Positions 34,428 to 42,504 of a stretch of DNA of 46,733 bases are shown here, one piece after another. The stretch is from Crocinitomicaceae bacterium (GTDB taxonomy: Bacteria; Bacteroidota; Bacteroidia; Flavobacteriales_D; Crocinitomicaceae). Position numbers and translations under genes: made by a program. The notes under the pieces were generated by a model that saw only the letters and a list, made by a program, of their open reading frames with translations, was not told where the DNA came from and did no database searches. Location: assembly GCA_020436025.1 (NCBI GenBank), contig JAGQYP010000001.1, forward strand, positions 132,815 through 179,547, written 5' to 3'. Within the stretch, counting starts at the first letter, position 1, and every line of letters starts with the position of its first letter.

Positions 34428-35393
34428 TTATCCGCAACCTCCACAACCACTGCACCCTCCTCCACATGAGGAACATGAAGAACAGGATGAGCAAGAGGAA
34501 CAGCTGGAAGCCGCTGCTGCTGCCGCTGCCGCAATTGCTGCCAAATAGGCAAGAGTTCCGATTTTTAATACTTTGGACGCATTTAATAAATTCCCTGTAA
34601 GAAAAAGCTCATTATTATTAACCGCAGCTTTTAATTCATCTTCTTCTGATAAAATATGTTTGATTCTTTGACTGGAATAATACTTTTCTTTGATCTGTTG
34701 AATATATTTTTTCCCTGCAGCTGTTATGCCTTGTAGGGGTTTAATGTTCTTCATGGCCACGGGAATAACAAATGTGAATATGATTATTTCAAATATGAGA
34801 AATTGGACATTGGTGTATCCTCGGCTCAGGGCTATGATCAATTTTATAACACCGGGCAAGGCAACAATTATTTGGAAAATCCTTAAATAATATTGTTGTT
34901 TTTTTCTAGCCTCATTTCCATAGATGAATCCTGCTTCTTCCCAGCCTTCTTCATAATGATCTAAAATAGGCTCTAATTTTTTTCTAACACTTTTAGAATC
35001 ACAATGAGTAAGAAAACTTTGAAAATCTGTTTGTTTATTTTGTATTTCTTTAAAAATTACTCTTTCAACTTCTTTAAGCTCCTTCTCGCTTGGTCGTAAA
35101 TTACTTGCAGTCGGTTTAATCGCTACCTTTGTTTTCGAACTGTTTAAATTAAGTTCAATATATTTCTTTGAGTACAAATTGAGAACTGCGAATTCAATTA
35201 ATTTGTAATATTCCTTTTGAATATAGGTATAAGAATAGCCATCCAATCCAGGAACATCAAGTCGTTTAACTTTTGGAGGGCTTACTATCGGAACAAGTCT
35301 ATAAACAAGCCAAATTATCAAAGCCCATAAAGCAAATACCCCTAAGAATACTGGGCCTTTTATACTACCAATGAAATCGATGATGAAATACAT
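34428..35393 (-). CDS. TIGR04222-like membrane protein with Cys/Gly-rich tail (8 Cys)
   Basis: The 321-residue protein has a first helix at about 14-34 (VFLGVFALWALIIWLVYRLV), a domain beginning LDVPGLDGYSYTYIQKEYYK, two helices at about 168-215, a poly-alanine stretch near 285-295, and a tail of five consecutive S-S-C triplets followed by GGGCSGCGGCG, eight cysteines in all. Spaced Cys in a Ser/Gly background is typical of RiPP core regions and of metal-binding peptides. Whether the Ala-rich stretch spans the membrane decides on which side the tail lies; if it does, the tail is periplasmic, otherwise cytoplasmic. It is separated by 11 bases from the paralogue and by two bases from the upstream nucleotidyltransferase-like gene. 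Confidence 0.82.
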   Translation of the reverse strand: MYFIIDFIGSIKGPVFLGVFALWALIIWLVYRLVPIVSPPKVKRLDVPGLDGYSYTYIQKEYYKLIEFAVLNLYSKKYIELNLNSSKTKVAIKPTASNLRPSEKELKEVERVIFKEIQNKQTDFQSFLTHCDSKSVRKKLEPILDHYEEGWEEAGFIYGNEARKKQQYYLRIFQIIVALPGVIKLIIALSRGYTNVQFLIFEIIIFTFVIPVAMKNIKPLQGITAAGKKYIQQIKEKYYSSQRIKHILSEEDELKAAVNNNELFLTGNLLNASKVLKIGTLAYLAAIAAAAAAAASSCSSCSSCSSCSSCGGGCSGCGGCG

Positions 35394-35395
35394 AT

Positions 35396-36103
35396 CTAAT
35401 GGGAGTCAACTATTTGAATTAATTGATCTAAAACTTTCTGATAAGATTGGAAAGCCGTTTTAAATTCAGTGTCCGAAATTTCCATTTCACTTTCATTCCA
35501 TTTCAAGAAACTGGACAGAATAGTGGTATCAATTTTTAATTCAGAAGAAGCCAAACTCAAAAGTTGATCGTATTCATTTATGATCTTATCCTTTTTCAGC
35601 ATGATCAAAACTTCTAAATTGTTCATCAAGGGGTAAATTGATTTTTTGGTTTCGAAACGCACAGCTCTTAAATCACCTTCACCTTTAACATAAATAAAAC
35701 GCAATCGCAGAGCTAAATTCCTCAATTCCTGCTCGGCTCTAAGTCGCAGATTGTCCTTGTGAACAACAACTTGATCAAAGGGGTCTGCACCCAATAAAAC
35801 TTTATGATTTTCGGATATGTCCATGAATTTTATTGGATATACATCTGCCGATTTTTGCAATTCATCCAAAGTCAAAATAAAGGGATCGATTTCTATATTT
35901 GTTTCCTTTTCAAATAGTGCACTTAACGCATCTAAATTGTTGACATCCAGTTTTTTGAAAACAAACAACAGATTGAAGTTCGGGCTATCATAATTTTTGA
36001 TTCTGAGATGTTTGCCATATAACAAAACCCCTTCCAATTGATTGTTCAACTCAGAGTTTTGAATAGTGCCAATAAAAGCATGGAGATCTTCTTGATGTTT
36101 CAT
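35396..36103 (-). CDS. Degenerate nucleotidyltransferase-like protein, first gene of the MNIO operon
   Basis: The 235-residue protein opens with a segment resembling the nucleotidyltransferase fold: VLLYGKHLRIKNYDSPNFNL, followed by LFVF. In active MNT-type enzymes this is GS-x(10)-D-x-D, but here the Ser is Lys and the acidic pair is absent (SPNFN). The C-terminal half is helical (LRAEQELRNLALRLRFIYVK, HEPN-like in layout). I think it is a catalytically dead nucleotidyltransferase fold that may bind a nucleotide or a protein. Its stop is two bases from the start of the 8-Cys membrane protein, so it leads the operon. Function in the system unknown. Confidence 0.6.
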   Translation of the reverse strand: MKHQEDLHAFIGTIQNSELNNQLEGVLLYGKHLRIKNYDSPNFNLLFVFKKLDVNNLDALSALFEKETNIEIDPFILTLDELQKSADVYPIKFMDISENHKVLLGADPFDQVVVHKDNLRLRAEQELRNLALRLRFIYVKGEGDLRAVRFETKKSIYPLMNNLEVLIMLKKDKIINEYDQLLSLASSELKIDTTILSSFLKWNESEMEISDTEFKTAFQSYQKVLDQLIQIVDSH

Positions 36104-36298
36104 TGAAGCAAGTAATGTTTTGGTTTATCAAAATAGTGAAAAAATATAAACTTTAGAAGTTGACTAAATTTATAAGATCGATAGATGTTTTCGTCAAAGC
36201 AAAAATGCTATTACTAAAACAATAAATGCCAATCCTTAAAAAAATCTTTTTTCATTGACATAGAATAACTAGTTTCAGCGTATTCAAAAACAAAAATC

Positions 36299-36721
36299 AT
36301 GAACATAAAATCATTCTTGTTGATTGGAATTTTCCTTTTTTGTAGCGGACTATTTGCCCAAGGGAAAGCAGAACCAAACAAAAACGTTTCCTTACACATT
36401 AATGGAAATAAAGTGGAATTGGTCGATTCCAAAGTAAAAATCGCGGATCTTAAAAACGCCACATTGGTTTTAAAATGTGAGAATCAAGAGGTGAAAATCA
36501 ACAAACACGTGGTGACTTATTCCAGTAAAGATTTGAACAAAATTGCCTCTTTAGAAGGAGAAGGTGCGCCCAAAGATCTTTCGTCTCCAAACTGGGAAGC
36601 GACTGTGGATCATAAGCATATGCATGCAGGTAGTTTAGTATTAATTAAGCTGACTTATACTGTTGCTTATTTTGATGGGGATGCAGAGAAAGAATCTACC
36701 TGGATGATCGAGCTGGAATAA
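36299..36721 (+). CDS. Exported protein of unknown function
   Basis: The 140-residue protein has a signal peptide (MNIKSFLLIGIFLFCSGLFAQ) and a mature, beta-rich domain with two His (DHKHMHAG) near residue 112. I do not recognise a family. Its stop and that of the convergent head-GIN gene are adjacent bases. The gap to the left (36104-36298) separates it from the divergent MNIO operon; I find no consensus -7 box there on either strand. Confidence 0.65.
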   Translation: MNIKSFLLIGIFLFCSGLFAQGKAEPNKNVSLHINGNKVELVDSKVKIADLKNATLVLKCENQEVKINKHVVTYSSKDLNKIASLEGEGAPKDLSSPNWEATVDHKHMHAGSLVLIKLTYTVAYFDGDAEKESTWMIELE

Positions 36722-37516
36722 TCAGTTGGAATCTACGACATTTCCGTCACCAGAAATATTTGTAGTGATACTAGGATAACCTTTGTAGAAGACATTTCCA
36801 TATCCACTAATGTCTACGTTGAGAGTGCTGTCTACGCGAACTCGAGCACTTGCACTTCCACTGAAAACAACATTGGCATGAACACTATTCAGGCTAAATG
36901 AATTGATGTTTCCTGTGCCTGAGACTTGCAAGTAATTGGTATAGGTATCTCCGTAAAAGGCAATATCTCCAGCACCAGAAACGACTCCAGCATTGTTGGT
37001 CACATTCATGTTCTGAACGGCAATATTTCCTTGCCCAGATATCAGAGAAAACAATTCTATCGCATCCATTTGATTCACAAGGATGTTTCCAGAACCACTT
37101 ACGATCATTTCACATCGGTCTAGGATACTATCTGTAGTTCTATTGATTTCAATTTTTCCAGTTCCTGAGATCAGATAATCTTTACACAATGGAGCTGAAA
37201 CATAAATGGAGATCTCTTCAGGATTTTTGATCGAATACCCTTTTTCCAAGCCAATGACCAACTGGTTGTTTTCTACTCGAATATTCATCGCTTCAAAAAC
37301 TTTGTCTGTGGTGTTGATCACAATGGAATACTGAGTTGAATCTTCTGTGTAGTAAAGGTTTCCTCCAGATTCCAGCACGATGCCATTAAAATTTCCATAT
37401 TGGATCACATGATCTGATTTGGTGCCTTTCGCTGCATCAATTTTTTTACACGAAGAGGTGAAAGTCAAGAAAACTAACCCAATAAATAGAATTGTAATTT
37501 TCATATTGTTGTTCAT
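36722..37516 (-). CDS. Head-GIN (DUF2807) lipoprotein
   Basis: The 264-residue protein has a lipoprotein signal with Cys near residue 23 (FLTFTSSCKK). The mature part (residues about 45-260) is a right-handed beta-helix of short repeats ending in G-x-G-x-I/V (SGTGKIEINRT, SGSGNILVN, SGQGNIAVQN, SGTGNINSF, SGYGNVFYKG), which is the DUF2807 head-GIN domain. Such proteins are surface or periplasmic, and adhesin-like or structural by inference. The start is ATG at 37516 or at 37504; either leaves a good signal. Confidence 0.85.
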   Translation of the reverse strand: MNNNMKITILFIGLVFLTFTSSCKKIDAAKGTKSDHVIQYGNFNGIVLESGGNLYYTEDSTQYSIVINTTDKVFEAMNIRVENNQLVIGLEKGYSIKNPEEISIYVSAPLCKDYLISGTGKIEINRTTDSILDRCEMIVSGSGNILVNQMDAIELFSLISGQGNIAVQNMNVTNNAGVVSGAGDIAFYGDTYTNYLQVSGTGNINSFSLNSVHANVVFSGSASARVRVDSTLNVDISGYGNVFYKGYPSITTNISGDGNVVDSN

Positions 37517-37522
37517 GCTGAA

Positions 37523-40426
37523 TTACAAAAGTACAAAAGCTGCCCAAAAATAGGGATCGTATTTTTTTGAAAAGTATCTCTGAGTATTTATAAAAGCCGA
37601 GGAGATACTTATTCCTTTTGCCATTTCTTCATAGAAATGAGACATGAATTCTGAAGTTTCTTTGTCTGGGACTTGCCACAAACTCATGACAATATTTTGA
37701 CAACCAGCCATTTTGAAAGCTCTTTGCAAACCATACACTCCTTCTGTTCCTTGAATGTCACCAAGCCCTGTTTCACAAGCCGACATGACAGCCAGTTTTG
37801 TTTTTCGCATATCAATATGTGCTACCTCTAAGGCGGTTAGAACACCATCCTCTCCTTCCAACTCGTCATGATTCCAAACTTTATTTGCATTTGCAAAGAC
37901 GAGTCCAGAGCGCATCATTGGGTTTTCGTTTTTTACATACGAATTCATGGCGAAGCCTCTTCCTCCCCCTCGAAAGGCAATGTTTTCTTCTGTAACTTCT
38001 AGTTGGTCCATTACTTTTTTAGGATCCGGATAGAAAAACCCGTGTGTGGAAACATGTATGACATCGCTAGATGAAGCTATTTTTTTGAATTGGTCTTCAG
38101 TTGCGTCAAATTCTTTATAGAGATTCACTTTGAATTTTCTTTTACGGAGTAGTTTTTCAATTTTCTCTGACTCTACTTTTGTTCCATTGAGATAGCTCCA
38201 AACTTGATGATCTTCTTTTCCATCGTCATAATTAATTCCTCCAAATATGGTTATTTCAGAACCTTTTGCTAAGATCGATTCTGATTGATTTATCCCAGCT
38301 GTACTTCCTTTTCTATGCAGTTCATAACTAGATGAAAGAAGCATGTTTTGATCATTTCGAATTCCAGAAAAACTTACTTTATGCAATAAGCCATCAGGTG
38401 AATAATAAATGGTATGAACGTCTTTTAAAGTGGACTCCATGGGTTTCCAAATAAGGTTGAATAAATCAGTTTTTGGATATTTATTTGTGCCGTAGATGTC
38501 TTGTATATATCGGAGATTGTTTCCACCATAATTGTCTATGATTTGAATAAGTGCTGATTCTTCAAATAGTTTTATCACATAGGGCTCTTTGCAGGTTTTT
38601 GTAATGATAAACGCAGCATAACAAAACTTGTCATTGAAATCATTTTTCCCACTGCCGTCAAATTCTCTATATCTTAAAAATTCTACAGCTGCTTCATTAT
38701 TTTTAAGTTGATCTTTGATTTGCTTCCAATCGGCATTCAGTGTCTCCGTAAAATTTAAAAACTCATTTGATCGTTGAACGAGATTAGATTCAATCGAGTC
38801 CGCTTTTAATTCAATTGTTGTAGCATTTTTTTTGCGATATTTTTCTGGGATCGAATAGAGTTCGTCTAATTCTTTTTTTAATTCTAACCAGGCATCATAT
38901 TCTTTAATTAAAGAGGAATCTTTCGAATTCAAAATAAAGTTTCGCATCGCGGTGGAAGATTTTAATAGAAGCCCTTTATTAAATAAAATAGTATTGTAAG
39001 CCTGTTTTGAAAGTTTGGCGTCTTGTTCGTGATTCTCCAGAACGAAGGAGTAAAACTTCATAAAAGCGTCACTTTCTGAAGCGATAAGGTTTTCTTTATC
39101 TTTTTCAGGAATAAATGAAAAGCTACTTTTCAGTTTATTTAAAGTCAGTTGTAGTTCTTCTAAAAGATAAAGCTGTGTTTTTTTGAAATCACCTTTGAAC
39201 CAATAAATAGCTGTTAAATTTCTTAGTGCATCCCCTTTTCTGGAAGACGCCCCAATTTCGTTAGCAATATTGTAAGATTCCAGACCATGCATTTCAACTG
39301 AGTCAATGAATTGGCTTCTTATTGGATTGTCGATCGACATCCCGGAAACCATTATTCTGTAGTTTGAGGCAATACTGTTCTGACTTATAGTGACGGAGTA
39401 TTGTCTGTTCCCGGCTTTATATAAGGAGTCGGATAAATAAATATATTTTAAGGATTCCGTTATTAAACTGTCATGTTTTTGTCGATTTGAAGCTCTGTAA
39501 TATTGTGCCTTAGATTTAAGAAAATTTCCCAAATTACTTGTATTTGCAGCAATTCCAGCTAAGTCATTTATTTCTTCACAGATATTAAGGGCCTTTTTAA
39601 AATAGCTATAAGCCACATTAGATACACTGTCTCTTTTCCGTATATCCTTCTGGTTTGATTCAGCAATTTCCGAAAGCTCAATAGCTATGTTTTCATTGTT
39701 AATTCCTTGAGTAAATTTTGCACCTAGCTCTTCCGAAATGTCTAAAGCTTTCAAATGATATTCAAGTGATTTTTCATGAGAACCCTGATCGGAAAATATA
39801 ATTGCGATATTTCCATAATCCAGTCCAACAGCTTTTTTCATTCCAAGTTTTTCGTGCAATTCAAGAGCAATACTGAGGAATTCATATCCCTTTTTTAAAT
39901 CTCCCATGTCGACGTAAATATTACCTATGTTGCCGCAGTTGTTGGCATATATTTTTTCATTTCCCAGATCTCTGCTTATTTCAGAGGCTTTTGTAAGAAA
40001 TTTAATTGCCTTGGAAAGATCTCCTATGTTTCTGTAAAGTGTGCCAATGTTATTCAGTACTTCCGCTTCACCTTTTTTGTAATTTTCTTTTTTAAATATT
40101 TTTAGAGCTGATTCAAAATTAAATAGGGCTTGGTCGTTGTTGCCCAATTGTTTATAAACCCAACCAATATTATTTAAGATGTTCGCATAATTAACGAGAT
40201 CGTTTTGTGCCTCATAAATCGCTGCCGCTTCTTGATAATTTATCAATGCTTTTTCAGGATCTTTTTTCTTTAAAATATCACCAATACGCCAATTGATTTT
40301 TGCAACGCTACTATTATCCTGATTTTTTTTAGCCTCATTCATTTCTATTTTGAGAGAGTCCAGATTTGATTGCCCTTGAACTAGGGCCGAAATGAGAACA
40401 ATGATTGAAAGAAGGATGAATTTCAT
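37523..40426 (-). CDS. Exported TPR protein with C-terminal CHAT protease domain
   Basis: The ATG at 40426 gives 967 residues with a signal peptide (MKFILLSIIVLISALVQGQ). Residues about 35-420 are tetratricopeptide repeats (YANILNNIGWVYKQLGNNDQ, EAEVLNNIGTLYRNIGDL, YANNCGNIGNIYVDMGDL). After a helical linker, residues about 680-967 form a CHAT domain (caspase-HetF associated with TPRs). The His is 795 in HVSTHGFFYPD and the Cys 884 in AVMSACETGLGD, both intact. The end reads YDPYFWAAFVLL. CHAT domains are clan CD proteases; exported TPR-CHAT proteins of Bacteroidota have unknown targets. A -7 box TACATTTG lies at 40463, where it touches a relic of a second CHAT gene. Confidence 0.9.
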   Translation of the reverse strand: MKFILLSIIVLISALVQGQSNLDSLKIEMNEAKKNQDNSSVAKINWRIGDILKKKDPEKALINYQEAAAIYEAQNDLVNYANILNNIGWVYKQLGNNDQALFNFESALKIFKKENYKKGEAEVLNNIGTLYRNIGDLSKAIKFLTKASEISRDLGNEKIYANNCGNIGNIYVDMGDLKKGYEFLSIALELHEKLGMKKAVGLDYGNIAIIFSDQGSHEKSLEYHLKALDISEELGAKFTQGINNENIAIELSEIAESNQKDIRKRDSVSNVAYSYFKKALNICEEINDLAGIAANTSNLGNFLKSKAQYYRASNRQKHDSLITESLKYIYLSDSLYKAGNRQYSVTISQNSIASNYRIMVSGMSIDNPIRSQFIDSVEMHGLESYNIANEIGASSRKGDALRNLTAIYWFKGDFKKTQLYLLEELQLTLNKLKSSFSFIPEKDKENLIASESDAFMKFYSFVLENHEQDAKLSKQAYNTILFNKGLLLKSSTAMRNFILNSKDSSLIKEYDAWLELKKELDELYSIPEKYRKKNATTIELKADSIESNLVQRSNEFLNFTETLNADWKQIKDQLKNNEAAVEFLRYREFDGSGKNDFNDKFCYAAFIITKTCKEPYVIKLFEESALIQIIDNYGGNNLRYIQDIYGTNKYPKTDLFNLIWKPMESTLKDVHTIYYSPDGLLHKVSFSGIRNDQNMLLSSSYELHRKGSTAGINQSESILAKGSEITIFGGINYDDGKEDHQVWSYLNGTKVESEKIEKLLRKRKFKVNLYKEFDATEDQFKKIASSSDVIHVSTHGFFYPDPKKVMDQLEVTEENIAFRGGGRGFAMNSYVKNENPMMRSGLVFANANKVWNHDELEGEDGVLTALEVAHIDMRKTKLAVMSACETGLGDIQGTEGVYGLQRAFKMAGCQNIVMSLWQVPDKETSEFMSHFYEEMAKGISISSAFINTQRYFSKKYDPYFWAAFVLL

Positions 40427-40455
40427 TAATTGAGGATTTTCTTCTATTTGATTTA

Positions 40456-40463
40456 CAAATGTA
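40456..40463 (-). promoter_or_regulatory. -7 promoter box (TACATTTG) of the TPR-CHAT gene
   Basis: On the minus strand 40463-40456 reads TACATTTG, an exact TAnnTTTG, 30 bases before the ATG at 40426. Its -33 region lies inside the CHAT relic 40461-40547, so the promoter appears to have been assembled at the edge of the relic. Confidence 0.5.
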
Positions 40464-40547
40464 AAAGAGGCATTTGAAAAAACGCAGGAATACATGAAAG
40501 AAAAATACTCGCCTTATTTTTGGGCAGCTTTTGTTTTAGTGGAATAA
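40461..40547 (+). pseudogene. C-terminal relic of a second CHAT-domain gene
   Basis: Read forward, this stretch encodes VKEAFEKTQEYMKEK followed by YSPYFWAAFVLVE and a stop at 40545. The intact CHAT gene ends SSAFINTQRYFSKK and YDPYFWAAFVLL. The match covers about 27 residues and ends at the same place, so this is the 3' tip of a lost CHAT paralogue. An in-frame stop (40449-40451) and loss of similarity bound it on the left. It is on the opposite strand to the intact gene and shares a 20-base exact inverted repeat with it (40515-40534 and 37533-37552). Confidence 0.88.
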
Positions 40548-40580
40548 TCCTTACTTTTTGGGAAACAAATTTTTTGATTT

Positions 40581-40940
40581 ATGAAAAAACTATTATTCAT
40601 TTTTTTGATGCTAGGGGTAGGTTTGTTCACATCTTGTAAAAATTGCAAGAATGAAGACCCAAGGGCAAAAATTACTAACAATGGGACTCAAGTCGTAAGT
40701 GTGCAAATACAAACTTCAGGAGGAAATACCATTAACATCAACAATATTCAACCAGGAACAGGATCGGATTGGCAATCTTATGCTCCAGGAACCGTTACCT
40801 ACAATGTTGATATTGGACAAGGTGGAGGATCTGTTACAAAAACAATTACAATGGACATGGCTGAGTGCTTTGAATACGAAATTGTTGTAGATCAAAATGA
40901 TAGCTTGGTTTCATATCCAAAGGATAGAAATGAAAAATAA
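40581..40940 (+). CDS. Small lipoprotein of unknown function
   Basis: The 119-residue protein has a lipoprotein signal (MKKLLFIFLMLGVGLFTSC) with lipidated Cys19, followed by a second Cys shortly after (KNCKNEDP), a Gly/Thr/Asn-rich beta-type domain, and a single later Cys (MAECFEYE). No family recognised. It starts 33 bases after the CHAT relic and may once have been in its operon. A terminator follows at 40970. Confidence 0.7.
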   Translation: MKKLLFIFLMLGVGLFTSCKNCKNEDPRAKITNNGTQVVSVQIQTSGGNTININNIQPGTGSDWQSYAPGTVTYNVDIGQGGGSVTKTITMDMAECFEYEIVVDQNDSLVSYPKDRNEK

Positions 40941-40969
40941 ACACAAGTATTTTCAAAATGAAACTTCTA

Positions 40970-40994
40970 AAAGCCGGTTCATCCGGCTTTTATT
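40970..40994. terminator. Intrinsic terminator shared by convergent genes
   Basis: AAAGCCGG and CCGGCTTT form an 8-bp stem around a five-base loop, with T/A runs on both sides. It lies 29 bases after the lipoprotein gene and touches the stop of the converging hydrolase. Confidence 0.85.
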
Positions 40995-42360
40995 TTAACC
41001 CATCCATCCATTTTATGGATTCTTTGGCAATGTTCGGATTGTATTTCGTTCTCAATGCCTGAAAATAATTTCCTGAGTTTAATGTTTGCACATTTTCATC
41101 CATGGAATTGAATGTTACAAAACCATGATCCGCTTTTTCAATAACGGCCCAACTACCTTTTTCAGGGTTGTTTGTATTGACAATGTTTGCTATTGTTTGC
41201 ACATGATTTGAATTTAAGGCTTGAATGTCATATTCTCCATAAATCGCCAAAACATGTGATTTGACTTCAAGCCAAGTATTTACTAGACTTACTTGCTGCA
41301 AATCTTGCCAAAATGTATAGTGCCTTTGCATGAAAATTCCATTTTTGAAATCTTGCAAAGTTCCTTCTTCCTCTAACATCTCATAAATTTTTTCATTTGA
41401 AAGCAGCTCTTCATTTGATTTTTGCAGGATGAAATACTCATACCAAAATGGGGTGACTCTACGAATGTCTCCTTCGATTTCCGCATAGGGTGTGTGAAAC
41501 ATTTCTCCTTGAACACGGGTCAGTTCCTGCATGTATTCAAACCAAGAGTTAATTAATGTTCCGTAGGTCATTACTCCAAAAGGTTGGAATTCTTTTGCAA
41601 GTAAAGGAGCCACAACACCACCCATGGAATGACCAAAAAGAAAGATTCGCTCTTTGTTGATTTGTGGATATTGCTGCAATGCTTTATAGCCTTGTCGGAA
41701 AATTTCCAATTCTTCAGTAAAATTCATTTCCATACAGTGCTTGTCTCCTTCACTATCCCCAACACCCGCTTTTTCGATTCTGTAAACAGCATAACCCGCC
41801 GCAATCCAATCAGAATACAGTTGCATGGTAGAAATATCTGGAACCATTGAAAATTCAGTTGAAGAACAGGTGTAGCCTTGGATGAAATAAACAACTGGAG
41901 GGTTCTCAATTCCTTTAGGGGTGGCTAATATGGATCGAAGTCTCAAACCGTTTAATTCAACAACATCATAAAGCATTACGGCCTCACTTATTTCTTCTTC
42001 TGGCCTGCCAATAGCTTTGACCGTTTTGTTAATTGTTTTTCCATTTTGAAAATAGGTCAGCTTTACCGGATCTTGATCTCTTAAATTTCCGGCTGCTGGA
42101 CCTATGTCGCGAATATTAAGTATTTTTTGATCATTGATTTGTAGTAGTACAGCACCTGGCTTCATTCCGGCTTTATCTACTGTAGAATTGGGAAGAACTA
42201 AATCGATATAAGCTCCATTATTTTGATCATATCCTGTGATTTTTTGCAAGGAATCGTTCATGTTTTGCATGCGAATTCCCAATGAAGCTCTTCGTTTGAG
42301 TTCTTGACTGAAGGTGTTTGCAGAGAAGAGAACTAATAGGATTATCAATAGTTTTTTCAT
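40990..42360 (-). CDS. Exported alpha/beta hydrolase with N-terminal PDZ domain
   Basis: The ATG at 42360 gives 456 residues with a signal peptide (MKKLLIILLVLFSANTFSQ). Residues about 20-110 form a PDZ domain (NSTVDKAGMKPGAVLLQIND). Residues about 130-450 are an alpha/beta hydrolase. The nucleophile is Ser245 in GHSMGG, the likely acid is Asp in IYGEYDIQ, and the base is His in EKADHGF. The oxyanion segment is FIQGYTCSS. The family includes esterases and peptidases; the substrate is unknown. The hydrolase lies downstream of the AraC gene on the same strand, so it may be its target. Confidence 0.87.
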   Translation of the reverse strand: MKKLLIILLVLFSANTFSQELKRRASLGIRMQNMNDSLQKITGYDQNNGAYIDLVLPNSTVDKAGMKPGAVLLQINDQKILNIRDIGPAAGNLRDQDPVKLTYFQNGKTINKTVKAIGRPEEEISEAVMLYDVVELNGLRLRSILATPKGIENPPVVYFIQGYTCSSTEFSMVPDISTMQLYSDWIAAGYAVYRIEKAGVGDSEGDKHCMEMNFTEELEIFRQGYKALQQYPQINKERIFLFGHSMGGVVAPLLAKEFQPFGVMTYGTLINSWFEYMQELTRVQGEMFHTPYAEIEGDIRRVTPFWYEYFILQKSNEELLSNEKIYEMLEEEGTLQDFKNGIFMQRHYTFWQDLQQVSLVNTWLEVKSHVLAIYGEYDIQALNSNHVQTIANIVNTNNPEKGSWAVIEKADHGFVTFNSMDENVQTLNSGNYFQALRTKYNPNIAKESIKWMDGLK

Positions 42361-42504
42361 AGTTGTTTGTTCTAAAAGAAAGGAACCTGAGTCGGGCGAC
42401 TCAGATTCCAAACCAAGATTACTTGTTGCTAAAAATTATTATAAAAACTCTGTGATTACACTACAAAGATATAAAGGAGTAATCTTGAAAGGGGGTAAAT
42501 ATTG

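Noticed and set aside
34500..34550. GCT/GCC-type microsatellite as phase-variation tract
   Set aside because: The repeats are imperfect and encode a conserved Ala run; multiples of three would only change Ala number.
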